Assembly (NCBI GenBank): GCA_018372555.1
Contig: JAHAIU010000201.1
Span: 1-5,415, forward strand
Direction of reading: 5' to 3'
Length of the DNA stretch: 5,415 bases
Origin: Clostridium sp.
GTDB taxonomy: Bacteria > Bacillota > Clostridia > Clostridiales > Clostridiaceae
The notes under the pieces are model-generated. The model was not told where the DNA came from, made no database searches, and was given only the letters and a program-made list of their open reading frames with translations. The position numbers and the translations under genes were made by a program. This document shows positions 4,517 to 5,415 of this stretch, piece by piece (the first letter of the stretch is position 1; each line of letters starts with the position of its first letter).

Positions 4517-5415
4517 GAACAACTAATATTGATGGTGTACATTATTTAGAAATAGAAGCATTAACAAGCAGTTCATTATTAGACATACAAGAAAAAAGCA
4601 GATCTTTTCAAGATGAGAAGATGAGCTATGATGATGTAATATATGAAATATTAAAAGATTATGCAGGTTTTGGCTTTGGACAATGTATGAGTATGCCAAT
4701 GAGAATTGAAAAACCATTATTTCAATATAAAGAAACAGATTATGAGTTTTTAAAAAGAATAGCAAGCCAGTTGGGATTAGAACTGATTTCTGATATAATA
4801 AACTTGACTAATATGTTTTATTTTGGAAAACCTATAGGAAAATCTTATATAGTAAATGATGATGTCAATTATAATGCAGTTAAAGACTTAGATAAGTATC
4901 ATAAAATATCAGCATCAAATGGAAATCTGCACGATACTGATTATTTTTATTATGAAGTAAACCTAAGAGAAAGTATGAAAATTGGAGATTCTATAAAATT
5001 GAAAAATATAGATTTTTATATTAATCAATATAAAGCTGAATATATTAAAGGTGAATTAATATATAAGTATAGGTTTTGCAGAGAAAAGGGCATATGGCAG
5101 GAAAAGATTTATAATAAGAAGCTAAGTGGAATATCTCTTGAAGGAACAGTTCTAGAAACAACAGGAGAAATATTAAAGTTAAAACTAAATATTGATGAAA
5201 AACAGGATATAAACAAAGCTGCATGGTTTGTTTATGCACCACCAACAGGAAATATACTTTATTCAATGCCATTAGTTGGAGATAATGTAATGCTTTATTT
5301 CCAAAATGAATATGACAGACCTGTAGTAACTGGATGTGTAAGAAAAAATGGATCTACATTTGGAAGATGTGCAAATCCAGATAACAGATATTATGCAACA
5401 GAAAGTGGAAACTAC
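4501..5415 (+). CDS. VgrG/Pvc8 (phage late control D)-family CIS spike protein, N-terminal and central part, runs off the window end
   Basis: The frame is open from 4501, just after TGA at 4498-4500, to the last base (305 codons). It starts in mid-domain with ELRTTNIDGVHYLEIEALTS, LLDIQEKSRSFQ and MSYDDVIYEILKDYAG, followed by PLFQYKETDYEFLKRIASQL, which is the gpD/VgrG ring domain that binds the tail tube. From about 5131 comes the OB-fold-like part: ISLEGTVLE, LKLNIDEKQD, AAWFVYAPPTGNILYSMPLV, GDNVMLYFQNEYDRPVVTG and finally NPDNRYYATESGNY. The first in-frame ATG is at 4621 and lacks a ribosome site; TTG at 4513 lies too close to GAGGGG. As it stands the gene has no credible start, so this copy is probably not expressed as a working spike. 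Its last six residues are the first six of the frame at 1-1164. Confidence 0.85.
5398..5415 (+). repeat. Terminal direct repeat, right copy
   Basis: This is identical to bases 1-18. Joining the ends gives an uninterrupted RYYATESGNYLDMLPGAINF, which is the order expected in the family. Confidence 0.97.

Noticed and set aside
4523..4765. Reverse-strand open frame of 80 codons
   Set aside because: It lies wholly antisense to the clearly conserved VgrG-like frame, has an unnatural Leu/Phe/His-rich composition and no supporting ribosome site or neighbours.
5045..5272. Reverse-strand open frame of 75 codons
   Set aside because: It is antisense to the OB-fold part of the VgrG-like gene and looks like a low-complexity shadow translation.
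1..5415. Plasmid or phage genome suggested by the terminal repeat
   Set aside because: No replication initiator, origin iterons, partition, capsid, terminase or integrase sequence is visible, so the terminal repeat alone does not support calling a replicon.

Overview
The window is AT-rich, gene-dense on the + strand, and uses strong AGGAG-type Shine-Dalgarno sites. Together with the VgrG-like and toxin families present, this points to a Firmicute, most likely Clostridium or a close relative. No replication, integrase, transposase, tRNA, rRNA or CRISPR sequence was seen. The content is accessory: a contractile-injection-system (CIS) spike of the VgrG/Pvc8 (phage late control D) type, and three toxin/immunity units.

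Layout. (1) 1-1164: C-terminal part of a VgrG-like spike with a long glycine-rich C-terminal extension that may be an effector, then 1197-1442, a two-helix membrane protein placed as its immunity partner. (2) 1443-1753: no intact gene; two strong hairpins and a possible decayed coding remnant. (3) 1754-2698: toxin cassette 1, a pre-toxin (PT-TG-like) domain and an Ntox50-type toxin separated by a one-base frameshift, followed by an acidic putative immunity protein. (4) 2755-2895: element A, a hairpin plus intrinsic terminator. (5) 3050-4238: toxin cassette 2, a headless pre-toxin domain in frame with an AHH/HNH-type nuclease, followed by a DUF4274 immunity protein. (6) 4264-4404: element B, a second copy of element A with identical spacing. 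(7) 4415-5415: a VgrG-like gene that lacks its extreme N-terminus, is frameshifted near 4505-4516, and runs off the end of the window.

Two features stand out. First, the last 18 bases are identical to the first 18 and lie in the same VgrG reading frame at the equivalent protein position, so the window closes on itself as a 5397-bp unit. This fits a circular sequence, one period of a tandem array, or an assembly break in a repeated vgrG gene; the absence of replication genes makes a plasmid the least likely. Second, the two toxin cassettes share a 190-bp pre-toxin segment (about 96% identical, no gaps) but carry unrelated toxins and immunity genes, lack proper starts, and each end in the same 141-bp terminator element. 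They look like silent, exchangeable toxin-tip cassettes that could recombine through the pre-toxin segment into a full-length toxin gene elsewhere, with the immunity genes kept active for self-protection. The gene families are recognised from motifs read by eye; the cassette-switching model is inference.
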